A stretch of 64,000 nt of DNA from Nitrospira sp. (GCA_029194675.1 JARFXP010000002.1:124001-188000), one strand, 5' to 3'. Shown: positions 15,767 through 25,941, counted from the stretch's first letter. The notes: generated from the sequence alone by a model not told the origin. Translations and numbers: made by a program.

Positions 15767-17314
15767 TCATGGTTGGTAGGCGAGTTGCCACGTCACCGCC
15801 AGCACATACCGGGCCACGGTGTTTAGGATTTCTGGATCGATGGTGTCGGCGGTATCCGATGGTTGATGAAAGTGCGGATGCACACCGCCACTCACGACAG
15901 TGACCGTCGGTACACCGGCTTCTTTAAATGGCACGTGGTCGCCTCCGGGGAAAAAGCCATAAAGATCCAGTTTCTCGTGAACGCCGGCCGCTCTCCCGAC
16001 CTCTCGAAGGATCTCCTTCTCTAATCCTGTCACGCCTACCGTGAGCCGTCCATTGCCAACGCCGGCGTGGTCGATGTTGATCATGGCTTTTGTAGAATTG
16101 AGTGGAGTGATGGGTCGTGACGTATACAGTCGTGAACCAAGCAGATCGCGCTCTTCGCCGCTGAAGGAGACGAAGAAGATGGTCCGGGAGGGACGCAGCT
16201 CGGCTTTTGTGAGGGCTCGCGCTACTTCCAAGATGACTGCTGTTCCGGAGGCATTGTCATCCGCGCCGGGGAACAGAACACCTCCTGGACGACCGAAGTG
16301 GTCTCGATGGGCTCCGATGATCACAGACTCTGTTCCGGTTCCAGGAATCATCCCTACCGCATTGACTAGAATTCCGTCCGCCATCGTCGTCTTCCACTCA
16401 AGCGATGCAAAATGGTTTGTCCGGATGGCTTGTGGTTGTGATGGGGGTGCTTGGTTCAGGTGTTCTTGAAGGACACGCAGACGATCGGGAATGTCCTCCT
16501 TCGATTCCGAGAGAATCTCTTGGGCCACCGCCGTACTGAGCCAGGCTCCAGGAATGGCGTGATCAGGAGGTACTTGACCGTAGAAGGCACTGGGACTCCC
16601 TGTAATGCCACGGCGGACCTCATAGGGGGAAAGCAGTGGCCCGGTCGCCATCAAGTAGCCGATCGCGCCTCGTTCCCGTGCAAATCGAACTTTGGCGGCG
16701 TGGCTGACTGGTCGTGGGTAGTGGTCCGGCTTGCCTCGCAGAAACAGAACGATGCAATTATTCACGTCGATGCCCGCATAGTCGTCGATGCCTTGCGCAG
16801 GATCGACAATACCGTATCCGACAAAGATGATGTGGGCGTGGAGGTCTGCGGAGGGCGAATCGAAAACGGGAAAATAGTCTGAGCCGAGAGTTTTGGTGGC
16901 TAAATGATCTACCGGACCGACTCGTACTATTGGATCCGGTGCTATCAGGGGAGTGGATAGCATGGAGGCCATGATCCCGGATGAAGTACCATCCTTTCCC
17001 GTCAAGAACGGTACAATCAGTGAGCCATTGGGAACGAGTGGTAAACGCAAACCTGCCGAAAGAAACTCTTGTGCGATCCACCGAGCTGATTCGAGATCTG
17101 CTTTCGTACCGCTTTGCCGTCCATTGAACGCAGGTCCGCTGAGTGTTCGAATGTCGGCCTTCATCCGTTCTGCGGAGAGCGAATCGATGGCTGTCTGAAG
17201 GTCTGTCTCGGGCGATTGAGCCAGGCTTGGCTTGGGTGAGAGAAGAAGGCAGACGGCCGCGAGGACCACGATGCAGCGGGCTCTGGAATCGGATGCCAAA
17301 CAGGCAAGGTTCAT
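15767..17314 (-). CDS. Secreted M28-family zinc peptidase
   Basis: A 515-residue protein with a signal peptide (hydrophobic 15-27, cut likely after PSLAQ). An inserted PA-like domain occupies the middle (IIFVGYGIVDPAQG, DDYAGIDVNNCIVLFL). The zinc-dependent aminopeptidase core follows, with metal and catalytic motifs GAHRDHFG, FPGADDNASGTA and VSFSGEERDLLGS and the final His in the PHFHQPSDTADT region. M28 enzymes are aminopeptidases or carboxypeptidases acting on exported peptides; substrate is not evident. It is monocistronic as far as can be seen. Confidence 0.87.
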   Translation of the reverse strand: MNLACLASDSRARCIVVLAAVCLLLSPKPSLAQSPETDLQTAIDSLSAERMKADIRTLSGPAFNGRQSGTKADLESARWIAQEFLSAGLRLPLVPNGSLIVPFLTGKDGTSSGIMASMLSTPLIAPDPIVRVGPVDHLATKTLGSDYFPVFDSPSADLHAHIIFVGYGIVDPAQGIDDYAGIDVNNCIVLFLRGKPDHYPRPVSHAAKVRFARERGAIGYLMATGPLLSPYEVRRGITGSPSAFYGQVPPDHAIPGAWLSTAVAQEILSESKEDIPDRLRVLQEHLNQAPPSQPQAIRTNHFASLEWKTTMADGILVNAVGMIPGTGTESVIIGAHRDHFGRPGGVLFPGADDNASGTAVILEVARALTKAELRPSRTIFFVSFSGEERDLLGSRLYTSRPITPLNSTKAMINIDHAGVGNGRLTVGVTGLEKEILREVGRAAGVHEKLDLYGFFPGGDHVPFKEAGVPTVTVVSGGVHPHFHQPSDTADTIDPEILNTVARYVLAVTWQLAYQP

Positions 17315-17482
17315 CGTGATACCCTGATCATGTCAGGTTGCATGCAGATGTGGGATCATAGCATGAGGGAACGCAGGTTGCAGAGTCGCACTGAGCCCAG
17401 GTACTATTCGACGGGTAGCCGTAGGGGACCTGGAATATCGGACAAGGTTAGGAGCGGCTGAACCGTTTCTGAAGTTAAGGGG

Positions 17483-17743
17483 ATGGGTATGGCAGGTGGT
17501 GAATCGGGAAAGGGATTGTACGATCATCTGTATCGGCGGTTTTTTGAGCAGCGCGATACTCATGACGGGTATTCGTTCCAACAGGCCCCTGGCGGCAGTG
17601 CCCCGATGCCTGCGGTGACGTTCAGCGAAAAACTGCGTTGGTGGACTTGGGATCGATGGCAACGACGGAGGAAGATCCTCGCCGAGAGGGACCGTCTGCA
17701 GCGAGAGATTCTTCAAATTCAGAAATCGGATAGCTCATCGTAG
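17483..17743 (+). CDS. Hypothetical small protein
   Basis: An 86-residue soluble protein with many charged and aromatic residues (YDHLYRRFFEQRD; KLRWWTWDRWQRRRK) and a C-terminal helical stretch. No family is recognised. Two ATGs (17483, 17489) are possible; TAAGGGG upstream slightly favours the first. Its stop codon overlaps the GTG start of the next gene by one base, so the two are likely translated together. Confidence 0.6.
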   Translation: MGMAGGESGKGLYDHLYRRFFEQRDTHDGYSFQQAPGGSAPMPAVTFSEKLRWWTWDRWQRRRKILAERDRLQREILQIQKSDSSS

Positions 17744-18543
17744 TGCGCGTATCGTCTTTGAAATCTCGAACCGGTCCCGTCATCAGGCGAGCATGGCAAG
17801 GGTACTTCGCTCTCTTAGTGGCTGGCCTGGGTCTCGTCATGGGGTATACCCCTAGTTACGGAGTTCAGAAGGAAACATCGGAAGAAAAGGCCGTTAATCT
17901 GAAGAAACAAGCGGCGGGTGGGCTTTTCCAAAGGTGGACCTTCGATCAAGATCAATCCAATACGCTGCCTGGCGGTTTCGTAAGGGGTAATTCCAGTGAC
18001 GAGCCACTTGCAAATTGGATTGTCCAGGGGCATGCAACTGCACCTTCTCCACCCAACATTCTCGCTGGTTCATCGAATTGTACGCAGCCCTGTTATCAGG
18101 CGCTCCTGGCCGATGGATTGGAGTATGAGTATCCGGATCTCAGCGTTCGCTTTCATGCGCAGCAAGGAACGTCCGGGCTCGGAGGCATAGCGTTTGGTGT
18201 GCGCGACACGCGCAATTTTTACGTGGCGGTCGTCGATTCGATCGGTCAAAAGGTGCAGCTCGTTCGCTTGTCGAATGGACGCGAATTGCCCCTCGCGCAG
18301 GCGTCGATTAGTCTGAAAAACATTGACTGGCATTCACTCAGGGTTCAACGAAACACCATCATCAGCAAAGATTTTATGGAAGTGTTTGTAGACGGAGTGC
18401 TTGCCCTTTCCGTTGAAGACCAAGCCTTGGGCTTGGGGCAAATTGGCCTAGTCGTTCTTGGAACATCTACCGTGTTGTTCGACAGCTTCCATGCAGTTCC
18501 TCTCTTTTCCCACCGACCGCTTTCCCCGCCTCCGGCCTATTGA
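17743..18543 (+). CDS. Exported LamG/concanavalin-like-fold protein, function unknown
   Basis: A 266-residue protein with an N-terminal membrane/signal segment (YFALLVAGLGLVMGYTPSYG). The rest has the beta-sandwich look of LamG or DUF1080-type domains: LSVRFHAQQGTSGLGGIAFG, FYVAVVDSIGQKVQLVRL, WHSLRVQRN, MEVFVDGVLAL, and GQIGLVVLGTS. Proteins of this shape bind or cleave glycans, but no catalytic residues are evident. GTG 17743 shares its G with the upstream stop. Confidence 0.6.
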   Translation: MRVSSLKSRTGPVIRRAWQGYFALLVAGLGLVMGYTPSYGVQKETSEEKAVNLKKQAAGGLFQRWTFDQDQSNTLPGGFVRGNSSDEPLANWIVQGHATAPSPPNILAGSSNCTQPCYQALLADGLEYEYPDLSVRFHAQQGTSGLGGIAFGVRDTRNFYVAVVDSIGQKVQLVRLSNGRELPLAQASISLKNIDWHSLRVQRNTIISKDFMEVFVDGVLALSVEDQALGLGQIGLVVLGTSTVLFDSFHAVPLFSHRPLSPPPAY

Positions 18544-18578
18544 CGTGGGTTCATCAGCGGGCCGATTTGGCCTCAAAC

Positions 18579-18608
18579 TTGCCATTTTTTGTCGGTCTGG
18601 AGTATCAT
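18579..18608 (+). promoter_or_regulatory. Putative promoter of the RRM-protein gene with long leader
   Basis: TTGCCA (18579-18584), an 18-base spacer and TATCAT (18603-18608). It would leave a leader of about 190 bases before ATG 18808. Long leaders are common upstream of cold-responsive RNA-binding protein genes; no known riboswitch could be matched to this one. Confidence 0.45.
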
Positions 18609-18807
18609 AACTCTGTCGGTTTGCGAAAGGCCTGGCAGGACCGACGCCGAAAGTGACAAGGCCTGAGATGGATGTTGTGTTGGGTCAGCCCGGGAATTTG
18701 ATCGGAAGCCAGAGCTAAGCCGCCGCTGTGTTGACGCCTTCGGCCCATTCCTTCCCCGTTGTTTTCTCGAGTCCAAGACAACATCATTGTGTCAAAGGAG
18801 GAATCAG

Positions 18808-19107
18808 ATGGGTGCGAAGATCTATGTTGGTGGATTGCCCTATTCAACGACTGAGCAGCAGCTAAGCGATCTGTTTGCGGCGCATGGTGCGGTGGCCTCG
18901 GCGCGGATTATTACGGACAAGTTCACCGGGCAGTCTCGAGGGTTTGGATTTGTCGAAATGTCCTCCGATGGCGAAGCGCAAGCGGCGATTACCGCCTTGA
19001 ACGGCACACAACTTGGGGGGCGTACGTTGACGGTGAACGAAGCTCGTCCTCAAGAGCCCCGCTCCGGCGGCGGAGGTCGTGGAGGGTTCGGAGGCGGTCG
19101 CGGTTAA
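18808..19107 (+). CDS. RRM-domain RNA-binding protein, glycine-rich tail
   Basis: A 99-residue protein consisting of one RNA recognition motif and a Gly/Arg tail. RNP2 is KIYVGGLPY (residues 4-12), RNP1 is SRGFGFVEM (about 44-52), and the end is GGGGRGGFGGGRG. Bacterial proteins of this type (cyanobacterial Rbp-like) bind single-stranded RNA and are often cold-induced. AAAGGAGG before ATG 18808 is near perfect. A rho-independent terminator follows at 19132, so the gene is its own transcription unit. Confidence 0.9.
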   Translation: MGAKIYVGGLPYSTTEQQLSDLFAAHGAVASARIITDKFTGQSRGFGFVEMSSDGEAQAAITALNGTQLGGRTLTVNEARPQEPRSGGGGRGGFGGGRG

Positions 19108-19131
19108 CCTCGGGTCTGTTCCGCTGCGATA

Positions 19132-19162
19132 AGGGCTGCCGGAATTTCCGGCAGCCCTTTTT
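19132..19162 (+). terminator. Rho-independent terminator after the RRM gene
   Basis: Stem AGGGCTGCCGGAA / TTCCGGCAGCCCT followed by a T-run, starting 25 bases after the stop. Confidence 0.9.
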
Positions 19163-19322
19163 ACGTTGTGGGTTGCGATATCAAAAGTCACCAATGTCCA
19201 TCTGGATTTCCTTCACCCGCCTACGCAGGAAGCCATGCTTCGGAGAGGTGTCGCCGAAGAACCACTAGGAATCGCAGCTATCAACCCGTGAGGCTCCACA
19301 TTGTTTCACCGGGAGGGAGACC

Positions 19323-21320
19323 GTGCCACCCTTTAAGTTAGAGGCTCCTTTTAAAGCTTGCGGAGACCAACCGGAAGCCATCGGGAGGTTGACCGCTGGG
19401 GTGCAGTCCGGGAAGAAACATCAAGTGTTGCTCGGAGTCACGGGGTCCGGCAAGACTTTCACGATGGCGAACCTTATCGAGCGCGTCCAGAAGCCGACGC
19501 TCGTCCTGGTCCACAACAAAACGTTGGCCGGTCAACTCTATCAGGAGTTCAAGCAGTTTTTCCCCCATAACGCCGTCGAGTATTTCGTGAGCTATTACGA
19601 TTACTATCAACCGGAGGCCTATATCCCTCAGAGTGATACGTATATCGCGAAGGATGCCTCGATTAACGATACCATTGATCAGATGCGCCACTCCGCCACG
19701 ACCGAGCTGTTGCAACGAAACGACGTGCTGATCGTATCCTCGGTGTCCTGCATCTATGGGCTGGGGTCACCAGAGGTCTACCATGACATGCTGATTTATT
19801 TGGAGGAAGGCGTCGAAACGAGGCGAGAAAAGATATTATCGAAACTGGTGGAGATTCAATACGAGCGCAATGATGTGGATTTTCATCGCGGGACGTTCCG
19901 GGCACGTGGGGACGTGATCGAGATTTTTCCTGCCTCGTCGGAAGCCAAGTCGGTGCGGATCGAGCTGTTCGGAGACGTTGTGGATGCCATTCATGAGATC
20001 GATCCACTCACCGGGAAATCATTGAACAAGCTTCCCAAGATCGCGATTTATCCGAACACCCATTATCTCATCGCTCCGGATCGCTATGAGAGGGCCATCA
20101 CCGGTATCGAGGAAGAATTGGAAGACCGCTTGGTCTTGTTCAGGAAGACGGGTCGGTTGCTGGAGGCCCAACGGCTTGAGCAACGCACCAAGTTTGATCT
20201 GGAGATGATTCGAGCCATGGGGTATTGCCACGGGATTGAAAACTACTCGCGCCATCTCAGCGGGCGGGGGCCTGGTGAGCCGCCTCCCACATTGTTGGAC
20301 TATTTCCCAAAGGATTTTCTATTGATCGTCGATGAGTCTCACGCGACGGTTCCCCAAGTCGGCGGGATGTATGAGGGAGATTACTCCAGAAAACGGACGT
20401 TGGTGGAATACGGATTTCGACTCCAGTCGGCGGTCGACAACCGTCCATTGAAGTTTTCTGAGTTCGAGAGTTGTCTCAATCAGGTGGTGTATGTGTCCGC
20501 GACACCCGGCAGCTACGAGCTGGAGCATGCCGGCCGCGATGTGGTTGAGCAGATCGTTCGCCCGACCGGTCTGATGGATCCACGCATCGATGTCGTGCCG
20601 GCCAAGGGGCAGGTGGACCATCTCCTCGGGCAGGTCCGCTCGGAGGTTGCCAAGGGTGGCAGGGTGCTCGTGACGACCTTAACGAAGCGGATGGCGGAGG
20701 ATTTGACTGAGTATTACCACGACTTGGGAATCAAAGTGCGCTATCTGCATTCCGACATTAAAACCCTTGAGCGAGCCGAGATCATCCGCGACCTCCGGTG
20801 CGGGACGTTTGACGTGCTGGTCGGGATCAATTTACTGCGCGAAGGTCTCGATCTCCCCGAAGTGAGCCTGGTAGCGATTCTTGACGCCGATAAGGAAGGC
20901 TATCTGCGCTCGTACCGTGCGTTGATTCAAACGGCCGGCCGAGCCGCACGCAATCTCGAAGGCCGAGTCATTTTTTACGGAGATGTAGTGACGGATTCGA
21001 TGAAACAGGCGATCGAGGAAACGAACCGACGTCGCTGGATTCAAGCCGAGTACAACCGGATTCATGGGATTACTCCGGTCGGTATTACGAAAGGTATTCC
21101 TTCCCTTGAGTATGCCGTGGCCGACATGGATTATATCCGGTTGGATCTTGCAGCTGAATCGATCGAGCCATACGAGAACTCAGAATCAACGGATCAACTC
21201 ATCGAACGGCTGGAGTCGGAAATGAAAGCGGCCGCCAAAGAACTTGCCTTTGAGCGGGCCGCAGAGTTGCGCAATCAAATTCGATCGCTCCGGCTTCAAG
21301 CGCTGAACGCGAACTCTTAG
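19323..21320 (+). CDS. uvrB: Excinuclease ABC subunit B
   Basis: A 665-residue UvrB, full length. UvrB receives damaged DNA from UvrA, opens it with its helicase-like fold and recruits UvrC for incision. Visible motifs: Walker [10 protein letters not shown] (about 39-47), the beta-hairpin region [18 protein letters not shown], the DEAD-like [17 protein letters not shown], and motif [10 protein letters not shown]. The last 35 residues ([19 protein letters not shown]) are the UVR motif that contacts UvrC. GTG 19323 is the start, following GGGAGGGAG; the protein begins directly with the conserved [13 protein letters not shown]. Confidence 0.97.
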   Translation: MPPFKLEAPFKACGDQPEAIGRLTAGVQSGKKHQVLLGVTGSGKTFTMANLIERVQKPTLVLVHNKTLAGQLYQEFKQFFPHNAVEYFVSYYDYYQPEAYIPQSDTYIAKDASINDTIDQMRHSATTELLQRNDVLIVSSVSCIYGLGSPEVYHDMLIYLEEGVETRREKILSKLVEIQYERNDVDFHRGTFRARGDVIEIFPASSEAKSVRIELFGDVVDAIHEIDPLTGKSLNKLPKIAIYPNTHYLIAPDRYERAITGIEEELEDRLVLFRKTGRLLEAQRLEQRTKFDLEMIRAMGYCHGIENYSRHLSGRGPGEPPPTLLDYFPKDFLLIVDESHATVPQVGGMYEGDYSRKRTLVEYGFRLQSAVDNRPLKFSEFESCLNQVVYVSATPGSYELEHAGRDVVEQIVRPTGLMDPRIDVVPAKGQVDHLLGQVRSEVAKGGRVLVTTLTKRMAEDLTEYYHDLGIKVRYLHSDIKTLERAEIIRDLRCGTFDVLVGINLLREGLDLPEVSLVAILDADKEGYLRSYRALIQTAGRAARNLEGRVIFYGDVVTDSMKQAIEETNRRRWIQAEYNRIHGITPVGITKGIPSLEYAVADMDYIRLDLAAESIEPYENSESTDQLIERLESEMKAAAKELAFERAAELRNQIRSLRLQALNANS

Positions 21321-21577
21321 ACGTGCTTGTAAAGGTAGATACCGATGAACATCCCAAGGATGCTCAGAATGTTAACCTTAATGTTGAATCCTAGGACGAG
21401 TTTGATCAGGACAAGGTCGATGGTGAGCGGTGGATTGATCCCGGGATTATAGTGCGTCGCGAAAATGTTTTGAATGGTGCCTTGAGGTGCCATGACGTGG
21501 AGAATCTCCCCGAGTATCCCGCCAAGGAGCCCTCCGATCAGCACGAAAATGAGCAAAACCCAGGGCGATTTTCTCAC
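21317..21577 (-). CDS. DUF4321 small membrane protein
   Basis: An 86-residue protein with two membrane helices (about 8-28 and 66-84) and the family pattern of a [10 protein letters not shown] turn followed by [19 protein letters not shown]4321 proteins occur in several phyla with unknown role. Its 3' end overlaps the tail of uvrB by four bases, tail to tail. Confidence 0.75.
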   Translation of the reverse strand: MRKSPWVLLIFVLIGGLLGGILGEILHVMAPQGTIQNIFATHYNPGINPPLTIDLVLIKLVLGFNIKVNILSILGMFIGIYLYKHV

Positions 21578-21689
21578 GCGGCCGCTCTTCTTTCTTTATG
21601 AGTTTCCGTACAGTGGTTTTTGGGTGGCTGAAGGGCACCATATCCGAAGGGTTTCGGCATGTCAATAAAACTACTGGCTCGTGATGACC

Positions 21690-21718
21690 TTGACTTGCCC
21701 TGCTTGGTCCGATAGACT
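21690..21718 (+). promoter_or_regulatory. Putative promoter of the ffh operon
   Basis: TTGACT (21690-21695), a 17-base spacer and TAGACT (21713-21718), about 90 bases before the ffh ATG. It would drive the long plus-strand run that starts with ffh. Confidence 0.5.
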
Positions 21719-21807
21719 CCTCGATACTCTTTTCCCAAGATTTTCGAGGCGATCGGAGGTCTGGTGCAAGGCTTCGATGGCCTCTTTCTTTGTGGTGATA
21801 CGGCGTC

Positions 21808-23154
21808 ATGCTCGATGCGCTGAGCGATAAGTTCGAAAAAATTTTGAAGAAACTCCGAGGGCAGGGTGTGCTCACGGAGCAGAACATTACGGAAGCATTG
21901 AAAGATGTGCGGTTTGCGCTTCTTGAAGCAGACGTCAACTTTAAGATCGTCAAAGAGTTCATCGATCGCGTCCGTCAAAAGGCTGTCGGTCAGGAAGTCC
22001 TGCAGAGTCTGACTCCCGGACATCAGGTCGTCAAAGTCGTCTGGGATGAGCTCCGGGCGATGATGGGGAATGAGCGGGCGGGACTTGCCCTGAGCTCACA
22101 GCCCCCGACTATCTTGATGATGGTCGGATTACAAGGGGCGGGAAAGACCACGGCCAGCGGCAAACTTGCGCGTCTGTTTAAGAATCAAGGCAAGCGAGTG
22201 CTTTTGGTGGCTGCCGATCCGCGTCGTCCTGCGGCCGGTGAGCAACTGAGCGCCCTTGGTCAGGATCTCGGAGTTGAGGTTCACCGTGCGGATCACGTTC
22301 AGGCTTCTCAATCGGATGTGGTCCATATCTGCCGTGCTGGGGTCGAGCGAGGGCGCGATCAGGGTTTTGATCTCATCATCCTTGATACCGGAGGCCGATT
22401 GCATATCGACGACGAGTTAATGAACGAACTTGTCGCCGTGAAAACGGCCGTGTCTCCTCATGAGGTTTTGTTGGTTGCCGACGCGATGACCGGGCAGGAT
22501 GCGGTCACCATGGCCGGCCAGTTCGATCAAAAGGTCGGGTTGACCGGTATTATTCTGACCAAGGTCGAAGGGGACGCACGCGGAGGCGCGGTCTTATCGA
22601 TTCGGGCCGCAACCGGAAAGCCCATCAAGTTTCTTGGTGTCGGGGAAAAGCTGGATGCCTTAGAGCCGTTTCATCCGGACCGGATGGCTTCCCGTATTCT
22701 TGGGATGGGCGACGTGCTGTCGCTCATTGAGAAAGCCCAGGAAAGCATCACTCGTGAGCAGGCTGAGGAAGCTCAGAAGCGGCTCACCAGCAATACTTTC
22801 ACCCTGGAAGATTTTCGGACTCAGCTCGGCCAGATGAACCGCATGGGGTCATTCGAGCAGATTCTCGGCATGCTCCCGGGTGGGCAAAAACTCAAGCAAG
22901 CGATCGAAGGCGACAAGCCGGAGCGAGAGATCGGCCGTGTGGTCGCAGTGATCGATTCGATGACCCCACGGGAACGCCGCGATCATACGATCATCAATGG
23001 AAGCCGAAAGAAGCGGATCGCCCGTGGCAGCGGCACGACGGTACAGGATGTGAATCGCCTCATCAAGCAGTTCTTATCGGCTAAGAAGTTGGCAAAGGCG
23101 ATGACCGGTGCGGGGGGGCGTCGACAGCTCGCCCAACTCATGAGATCTCGATAA
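21808..23154 (+). CDS. ffh: Signal recognition particle GTPase Ffh
   Basis: A 448-residue SRP54 homologue. With 4.5S RNA it binds signal sequences emerging from ribosomes and docks at FtsY. N domain 1-90; G domain with GLQGAGKTTASGKLA (about 108-122), DTGGRLHIDDELM and TKVEGDARGG; then the methionine-rich M domain (residues about 300-448) with the RNA-binding motif ERRDHTIINGSRKKRIARGS. First gene of a run that continues with rpsP, rimM, trmD and rplS, a widely conserved order. Confidence 0.97.
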   Translation: MLDALSDKFEKILKKLRGQGVLTEQNITEALKDVRFALLEADVNFKIVKEFIDRVRQKAVGQEVLQSLTPGHQVVKVVWDELRAMMGNERAGLALSSQPPTILMMVGLQGAGKTTASGKLARLFKNQGKRVLLVAADPRRPAAGEQLSALGQDLGVEVHRADHVQASQSDVVHICRAGVERGRDQGFDLIILDTGGRLHIDDELMNELVAVKTAVSPHEVLLVADAMTGQDAVTMAGQFDQKVGLTGIILTKVEGDARGGAVLSIRAATGKPIKFLGVGEKLDALEPFHPDRMASRILGMGDVLSLIEKAQESITREQAEEAQKRLTSNTFTLEDFRTQLGQMNRMGSFEQILGMLPGGQKLKQAIEGDKPEREIGRVVAVIDSMTPRERRDHTIINGSRKKRIARGSGTTVQDVNRLIKQFLSAKKLAKAMTGAGGRRQLAQLMRSR

Positions 23155-23199
23155 GCGATCATGACCGAAAGTGCGAATTCAGCGTAAAGGAGGACAGTT

Positions 23200-23493
23200 G
23201 TGGCTGTACATTTGAGACTGGCTCGAACGGGAAGACACAAACGACCGATGTATCGTGTGGTGGCCGCTGATTCACGAAAAGCGCGCGACGGACGGTTCCT
23301 GGAGATCCTTGGAATTTTTGATCCGTTGAAAGAAGCCGGTGTGCCGGAGTTGAAGCAGGAACGTGTGCTGAACTGGCTGAGGCACGGCGCTCAACCCACG
23401 GTGACCGTGCGGACGTTGTTGCGCAGGGCAGGGGTCTGGAAGCAGTTTGAGGCTGAAAAAGCTGCGCAGAAACAAGCGCCCGCAAAATCCTGA
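23200..23493 (+). CDS. rpsP: 30S ribosomal protein S16
   Basis: A 97-residue S16 with the conserved start VHLRLARTGRHKRPMYRVV and DSRKARDGRFLEILGIFDP. It binds 16S rRNA early in 30S assembly. GTG 23200 is the start; AAAGGAGG lies upstream. 45 bases after ffh and 8 bases before rimM. Confidence 0.97.
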   Translation: MAVHLRLARTGRHKRPMYRVVAADSRKARDGRFLEILGIFDPLKEAGVPELKQERVLNWLRHGAQPTVTVRTLLRRAGVWKQFEAEKAAQKQAPAKS

Positions 23494-23501
23494 TTCGTGT
23501 G

Positions 23502-24020
23502 ATGGTGACTCCATCGGAAACCGTGACGGTGGGACGGATCGAGCGACCCTTTGGCGTCAAGGGGGAAGTGAAGGTTCTGCCACTATCCGATGTTCCAGGT
23601 CGATTTGAAGGGTTGGGGACCGTGAGTCTCCTGGCAAGGAACGGACAGACTCTTGAGACCAGCGTCACCCACGTGAGGCGCGTGGGAGCTGGGTTTGTTC
23701 TTGGATTGACCGGTTTGACCAACCCGGAGGACGCGAGTCTCTGGCGAGGCGGGTTCATTCAGACAATTCGCGGGTCCGTGCCCAGGCTGCCGGATGGGCA
23801 GTACTATGAGTGTGATCTGGTCGGTCTTGCTGTCTCCACCGAAGAGGGGCAGCCGATCGGTGTGCTGGAGGAGATTTGGGACCTGCCGGGAAATCCCCTG
23901 TTCGTTGTTCGCCGGGAGGCCAAAGAGATCTTGATCCCCGCAGCGAAAGAACTGGTTCGTACCGTCGATCTGACGGCTCGAAAAATGACTGTCCGGTTGA
24001 TCGACGGATTGGGTGATTAG
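23502..24020 (+). CDS. rimM: Ribosome maturation factor RimM
   Basis: A 172-residue protein that helps fold the 3' domain of 16S rRNA and binds S19. The N-terminal RimM domain begins VTVGRIERPFGVKGEVKV; a PRC-barrel domain follows from about residue 95 (LPDGQYYECDLVGL, then LFVVRREAKEILIPA). ATG 23502 was preferred to the GTG three bases earlier. Directly adjacent to trmD. Confidence 0.95.
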   Translation: MVTPSETVTVGRIERPFGVKGEVKVLPLSDVPGRFEGLGTVSLLARNGQTLETSVTHVRRVGAGFVLGLTGLTNPEDASLWRGGFIQTIRGSVPRLPDGQYYECDLVGLAVSTEEGQPIGVLEEIWDLPGNPLFVVRREAKEILIPAAKELVRTVDLTARKMTVRLIDGLGD

Positions 24021-24021
24021 C

Positions 24022-24807
24022 ATGTTGCGGTTCGAGGTTCTGACACTGTTCCCCGGGATGTTCGCCCCGGTCTTGGCTCACAGCATGCTCAAACGAGGCC
24101 AGGAAAAAGGGCTTCTCACCGTGAAGGTGCACAATTTGCGCGACTTCACGACGGATCGCCACAAAGTAGTCGATGATATGCCGTATGGAGGTGGAGCCGG
24201 CATGGTCATGAAGGCTGAGCCGATCCTTCTTGCGGTGGCTGCGCTTCGAAATGAAGCGCGGGCAAACGATGAAGACATTCGACTGATGTTTCCAACTCCT
24301 CACGGGCGGCCTTTTACGCAAGACCATGCAGAACAGTTGGCGAGCGAGCGTCGCCGAATCGTCATTCTGTGCGGGCACTATGAGGGAGTGGATGAGCGCG
24401 TCCGTATGACATTAGCTCCGGAGGAAGTCTCACTCGGAGATTATGTGTTGACCGGAGGTGAATTGCCGGCGCTTGTACTGATCGATGCAGCGGCCAGACT
24501 CGTTCCCGGCGTCTTGGGCGACCCAAGTTCCGTTTTGGAAGAGTCGTTTGCGGACTCATTGCTGGAGTACCCGCAGTACACGAGGCCGGCAGAAATCGGC
24601 GGAATCGGTGTGCCCGATGTCTTGCTTTCGGGCCATCATGAGGCCATTCGGTTGTGGCGTCGGAAGGAAGCGTTGCGCGGCACGTATGTGCGACGCCCCG
24701 ATCTCTTGAAAGATCGGATGTTCACGAAGGAAGATCAACAGTTGTTGGATGAATTGATGAGCGAAGGTCTTTTGACGACCCCGACATCACGCCGGGAGGA
24801 GGGTTAA
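24022..24807 (+). CDS. trmD: tRNA (guanine-37-N1)-methyltransferase TrmD
   Basis: A 261-residue SPOUT methyltransferase that methylates G37 of tRNAs reading CNN codons, preventing frameshifts. Motifs: [14 protein letters not shown] at the N-terminus, [11 protein letters not shown], the S-adenosylmethionine knot [10 protein letters not shown] and [13 protein letters not shown], and the C-terminal domain. ATG 24022 starts one base after the rimM stop. Confidence 0.97.
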   Translation: MLRFEVLTLFPGMFAPVLAHSMLKRGQEKGLLTVKVHNLRDFTTDRHKVVDDMPYGGGAGMVMKAEPILLAVAALRNEARANDEDIRLMFPTPHGRPFTQDHAEQLASERRRIVILCGHYEGVDERVRMTLAPEEVSLGDYVLTGGELPALVLIDAAARLVPGVLGDPSSVLEESFADSLLEYPQYTRPAEIGGIGVPDVLLSGHHEAIRLWRRKEALRGTYVRRPDLLKDRMFTKEDQQLLDELMSEGLLTTPTSRREEG

Positions 24808-24811
24808 GTCC

Positions 24812-25216
24812 ATGAATCAGTTGGAGCGAATTCAGCGGTCGTTGACGAAGAAATCAGTGCCGAGATTTGAGATCGGGGATACCGTCAGGGTCCACGTCAA
24901 AGTCGTCGAAGGCGAGAAGGAGCGCATTCAGGTCTATGAAGGAACCGTGATCGCGCGCAAGGGGAGTTTGAATACCGAAACGTTTACAGTCAGAAAACTT
25001 TCATACGGGGTCGGGGTCGAACGAATTTTTCCGGTGCATTCTCCGATCGTCTCCAAAGTGGATGTGGTTCGGCAGGGGCGCGTTCGGCGTGCGAAGCTCT
25101 ACTATCTGCGAGGCAAGAAGGGGAGGTTTGCGAAGGTCGAAGAGCGCGAGTTTGTCGGAGAGGGCAAGTCGTCGGCGCAACCGACGGCCTCTGAGGAAGA
25201 GACTGTGACGGCTTAG
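24812..25216 (+). CDS. rplS: 50S ribosomal protein L19
   Basis: A 134-residue L19, which sits at the 30S-50S interface. It has [31 protein letters not shown], and [20 protein letters not shown] followed by RRAKLYYLR. The C-terminal tail (about 20 residues, Ser/Glu-rich) exceeds the E. coli protein. Four bases after trmD. Confidence 0.97.
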   Translation: MNQLERIQRSLTKKSVPRFEIGDTVRVHVKVVEGEKERIQVYEGTVIARKGSLNTETFTVRKLSYGVGVERIFPVHSPIVSKVDVVRQGRVRRAKLYYLRGKKGRFAKVEEREFVGEGKSSAQPTASEEETVTA

Positions 25217-25257
25217 ACTGCTTCCGCGTATGTGTTCCCTCACGGTAATGCTATTGC

Positions 25258-25938
25258 GTGATCGGTGAAGGGATGTGTGGTGGGCCCAACGAAGAGTTCG
25301 AGCGGGCGGCCCGACTGTGTGGGTATCGTCGTATTGCCGGTATCGATGAGGCCGGACGTGGCCCGTTAGCCGGTCCCGTCGTCGCCGCTGCCGTCGTCCT
25401 ACCGACTCGATGTCGACTCTCAGGGGTCGATGATTCCAAGCAACTTTCTGAAGGGCAGCGAGACCGATTATATGCCGCGATTGTTGAGCAAGCCGTGGGG
25501 ATGGGAATCGGATCGGCGGACGTCGGAGAGATCGATCGGCTGAATATTCTCGAAGCGACCAGGCTAGCGATGCGGCGAGCCATCGATCAGCTGGCTCCTC
25601 CTCCTGATTATCTACTCATTGATGCCGTGACTCTTCCGGGAATCAGAATCTCAGTACGGCCCATCATCAAGGGAGACTCCCTCTCTCTCTCGATTGCGGC
25701 CGCCTCCATTATCGCCAAAGTCACGAGAGATCGTCTTATGGCGAAGTACCATGCAATGTTCCCTGAATACGATTTTCTCTCGCATAAGGGGTATGGCACG
25801 ACCGGACATCTGCAGCGATTGGCACGCCATGGTCCGTGCTCCATTCATCGTCGAACGTTCATGCCGGTGCAGGACATGATCGTCGCTGCCAAGAGGAAGT
25901 CGCACAGACGGATGCTTTCCACATTGTTCGAGCAGTAA
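25258..25938 (+). CDS. rnhB: Ribonuclease HII
   Basis: A 226-residue type 2 RNase H that nicks RNA-DNA hybrids and single misincorporated ribonucleotides. The N-terminal motif is GIDEAGRGPLAGPVVAAAVV; further acidic residues appear in DDSKQLSEGQR and LLIDAVTL, and the signature SLSIAAASIIAKVTRD follows. GTG 25258 is used; ATG 25273 is a possible shorter start. It lies in its common place after rplS. Confidence 0.95.
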   Translation: MIGEGMCGGPNEEFERAARLCGYRRIAGIDEAGRGPLAGPVVAAAVVLPTRCRLSGVDDSKQLSEGQRDRLYAAIVEQAVGMGIGSADVGEIDRLNILEATRLAMRRAIDQLAPPPDYLLIDAVTLPGIRISVRPIIKGDSLSLSIAAASIIAKVTRDRLMAKYHAMFPEYDFLSHKGYGTTGHLQRLARHGPCSIHRRTFMPVQDMIVAAKRKSHRRMLSTLFEQ

Positions 25939-25941
25939 GCG

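Noticed and set aside
18620-18760. Cyclic-di-GMP (GEMM) riboswitch in the RRM leader
   Set aside because: Short pieces such as GACGCCGAAAG and GAGCTAAGCC recall it, but the conserved core and helices do not line up.
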